Shown here piece by piece: positions 12,118 through 14,036 of a DNA stretch of 14,036 bases. Position 1 is the stretch's first letter. Each line of letters starts with the position of its first letter. A model generated the notes under the pieces. The model searched no databases. It saw only the letters and a list, made by a program, of their open reading frames with translations, and had not been told where the DNA came from. The position numbers were made by a program, and so were the translations under genes. The stretch is from Candidatus Woesearchaeota archaeon (lineage in GTDB: Archaea > Nanobdellota > Nanobdellia > Woesearchaeales > ARS49), in contig RFLK01000040.1 in the NCBI GenBank assembly GCA_003694525.1, forward strand, positions 1 through 14,036. The letters are read 5' to 3'.

Positions 12118-13779
12118 TCACATCTCCCGAGGAGCATCTATTCCCAAAAGACCAAGGCAGTTCTCTATCACAATAGATGTCGCATTGCACAAGGCAAGCC
12201 TTGAACTGCGGATGATATCTCCCTCGTCAAGAACAGGACAGCTATGATAAAACTCGCTAAAAGCGCGAGCAACCCCTAAAACATAGTGCGCCAGAATTGA
12301 AGGATCACACTCTTGCAGAGCCTTTGCAACAATGCCTGGGAACATTGAAAGCTCACTTATAAGAGCGTGTTCAGAGGGCTCATCAAACAAATAACTTTCA
12401 GGAAGCCTGGGATCGTGAACGCCTGCCTTTCGGAAAATCGAGTGGATCCTTGCATTAGCGTATTGGCAATACACTGAAGTGTCGCCCTCGAATGCAAGCG
12501 CGCGCTCCCAATCAAACGTTGCAGTTTTCTCATTGGAAACTTTCAATATGGCAAACTTTACAGCGCCAAATGCCACAGAGCGCTCAACCCTGCGCGCTTT
12601 CTCCTCTCCAAACTCGCGCTGCATTGCGCTACGAGCACGCTCGAGAGCCTGCTTCATAAAATCCTCAAGAAGAACCACATTTCCCTTGCGAGTCGACATC
12701 TTTCCAGTGCTCAATAGAACAAAAGAATAATGAACAGGCCTTGGAGCGCTCTCACCCAAAAGGCTCAATGCTGCGCAAACCTGCTGCAAGTACGTCTTCT
12801 GATCCTCGCCAAGAACCACTATGTTGCGGCCTTTTGCCCAAGCATTCTTATCCAAATTATACGCTATATCACGAAGCGCATAGAGCGATGTTCCATCGTT
12901 TCTCGTCAGAACAAGAACTGGCGACTTTAGAGGAAGATCAAAACCCTCAAGGTCCAGAACCCACCTCCCATCCTCGTCCTTTTCCACCTTTCCAGTCTTC
13001 TTCAACCGGTCAAGAACATTGGCGACTTTGCCATCCAGAATGTAATCAGACTCGTAATCAAAATGGTCGAAAGTTATACCAAGCCGCTCGAATATGGCCC
13101 TCTGGCCTTCAACGCAGATGTCAACAACGCGCCTAAACTTTGAGTGCACCTCCCTATCCCCCGCCTCAAACCTGCTCAAAAGCTCAAACGCAGATTTCTC
13201 AATGCTCGGATCCTTTTCAGAGCGCTCATTCACATCTATGTATATTTTCAGAAGCTCCTCAAATGACACCTTCTCTTTTTCCTCGCAAGCGAGAACGAGC
13301 ATTGCAATCTGCTTTCCAACATCATTGACAAAGTAATGCACCCTTGTCTCAAAGCCCTCAAATCGAAGCATCCTTGCAATAGAATCGCCTATCATCGCAT
13401 TTCGAGCGCGTCCAACGTGCGGGGATGCGTTGGGATTTATGCTGGTGTGCTCTATTAGAGCGTGCATCCCCTTGCCAGAGTGATTAGAGCCGTAATGCTC
13501 GCGCTCAACCTCTATTCTTGACAGAACTTTTGCTGCCATCTTGGTAGTGTTGAGGAAAAAATTGACGTAAGGGCCACGAGCCTCAATGCGATCCACAAAA
13601 TCAGGCGCGCGTATCTTTTCCGCAAGCTCTTGAGCAACCTTTGCAGGAGGCATCTTCAGCTCTCTTGCAAGAGCAAAACAAGGAAGAGCAAAATCCCCAA
13701 GTTTCAGATCAGGCGGCCTCTCAAGAGATGCCTGCTTTACGTGCTCTTTTACAGCGCTTAAAATCTCCTCCTCAAACAT
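12118..13779 (-). CDS. argS: Arginyl-tRNA synthetase
   Basis: Class I synthetase that charges tRNA-Arg. Order: a compact N-terminal Add-1 domain (residues 1-75, tRNA D-loop contact), then a Rossmann core starting with IEHTSINPNASPHVGRARN, where His118-equivalent packing is replaced by the family's Pro-His121-Val-Gly form of the HIGH signature, followed by YFVNDVGKQ. The KMSKS signature is Lys360-Met-Ser-Thr-Arg-Lys-Gly-Asn. The DALR anticodon-binding domain (about 430-553) ends in LLGIDAPREM, showing an intact C-terminus. At 553 residues it is normal for the family. The ATG at 13779 has a TATA box at the usual distance. It lies near tRNA-Arg(UCG) on the same strand, but rps17e and alba sit between with their own promoter. 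Confidence 0.97.
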   Translation of the reverse strand: MFEEEILSAVKEHVKQASLERPPDLKLGDFALPCFALARELKMPPAKVAQELAEKIRAPDFVDRIEARGPYVNFFLNTTKMAAKVLSRIEVEREHYGSNHSGKGMHALIEHTSINPNASPHVGRARNAMIGDSIARMLRFEGFETRVHYFVNDVGKQIAMLVLACEEKEKVSFEELLKIYIDVNERSEKDPSIEKSAFELLSRFEAGDREVHSKFRRVVDICVEGQRAIFERLGITFDHFDYESDYILDGKVANVLDRLKKTGKVEKDEDGRWVLDLEGFDLPLKSPVLVLTRNDGTSLYALRDIAYNLDKNAWAKGRNIVVLGEDQKTYLQQVCAALSLLGESAPRPVHYSFVLLSTGKMSTRKGNVVLLEDFMKQALERARSAMQREFGEEKARRVERSVAFGAVKFAILKVSNEKTATFDWERALAFEGDTSVYCQYANARIHSIFRKAGVHDPRLPESYLFDEPSEHALISELSMFPGIVAKALQECDPSILAHYVLGVARAFSEFYHSCPVLDEGDIIRSSRLALCNATSIVIENCLGLLGIDAPREM

Positions 13780-13799
13780 AATGCAAGAGTCAGAACATC

Positions 13800-13812
13800 A
13801 TTATATAAATAT
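13800..13812. promoter_or_regulatory. AT-rich divergent TATA element for argS and the right-edge gene
   Basis: On the minus strand TTTATATAA at 13801-13809 is 22-30 bases before the argS ATG. The same stretch reads TTATATAAATATT on the plus strand and is the only TATA-like element upstream of the 13873 gene. From there it would start a transcript near 13830 with a leader of about 40 bases. Shared use is inference. Confidence 0.5.
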
Positions 13813-13872
13813 TCTGGGCAAAGGAAACAACCAAATAGAAGCGAAGAATCATCAAAATAGGAGAATATCAAC

Positions 13873-14036
13873 ATGGGCAAATTCAATATGAATGGGCGAG
13901 CGCAGAGCAAAGTTACACTAATAGCGTCAGCACTAATACGCTTATTTGCAATCCTTGCTGCGACGATAATCTTCAGAATGCTCGATGCAATATTGAACCT
14001 GCTCATACTATTCGTTCTTCTCATCAGAATAAAAAC
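13873..14036 (+). CDS. Membrane protein, N-terminal part only (runs off the window)
   Basis: The frame is open from the ATG at 13873 to the window end, giving 54 residues. After a short polar N-terminus (MGKFNMNGRAQSK) come two hydrophobic stretches, about residues 14-35 (VTLIASALIRLFAILAATIIF) and 39-52 (AILNLLILFVLLIR), consistent with one long or two close membrane spans. AGGAG at 13859-13863 lies nine bases before the ATG, a good Shine-Dalgarno that supports this start. The family cannot be told from this fragment. It is divergent from argS with 93 bases between the starts. Confidence 0.65.
   Translation, partial: MGKFNMNGRAQSKVTLIASALIRLFAILAATIIFRMLDAILNLLILFVLLIRIK

Noticed and set aside
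12741..13136. 131-residue plus-strand open frame inside argS
   Set aside because: It is antisense to conserved ArgRS sequence including its catalytic core, has no TATA or ribosome-binding site, and its composition (Pro/Ser/His-rich) is that of a shadow frame.

Overview
The window is archaeal. It carries eukaryote/archaea-type ribosomal proteins eS6, eS1 (S3Ae) and eS17, an Alba chromatin protein, a Bud32 kinase, a type-2 peptidyl-tRNA hydrolase and an intron-containing tRNA-Arg without an encoded CCA end. Nearly every gene has a TATA box ending about 22 bases before its start codon, which implies leaderless transcripts. The short genome style (many uncharacterised proteins, acidic tails on ribosomal proteins, a short 'KRGQVS...' membrane leader) resembles DPANN-group archaea. 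That placement is an inference; no marker here settles the phylum. No rRNA, CRISPR array, transposase or integrase was seen.

Layout. Positions 14-4010 (+) hold three unrecognised or partly recognised genes: a 525-residue helical protein, a 171-residue charged protein and a 605-residue protein with a xylose-isomerase/AP-endonuclease-2-like TIM barrel interrupted by a coiled coil. A 174-residue acidic protein converges on them from the minus strand (4015-4539). A nucleotidyltransferase fused to a HEPN-like helical half follows (4711-5520, +). Then comes a run of minus-strand genes: rps6e, pth2, a secreted or pilin-like membrane-anchored protein, and a bacterial-type thrS. A small plus-strand gene (9214-9615) converges on and overlaps bud32, which is followed by rps3ae. 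A short plus-strand orphan (11072-11410) faces tRNA-Arg(UCG). Next are an rps17e-alba coupled pair and argS. A membrane protein running off the right edge starts divergently from argS.

How it fits together. The minus-strand set is mostly translation machinery: two synthetases, a tRNA, Pth2, three small-subunit proteins, and Bud32 for t6A tRNA modification. Alba rides in an operon with eS17. Plus-strand genes are mostly lineage-specific proteins of unknown role. The two strands differ in synonymous codon choice in a way that suggests replication-strand skew, with the minus strand rich in G and T. There is no gene-free stretch longer than 300 bases; the longest gap is 4540-4710.

The best candidate for something undescribed is the 14-4539 block: a TIM-barrel enzyme-like protein with three proteins of no recognisable family. 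Its function cannot be read from sequence alone.
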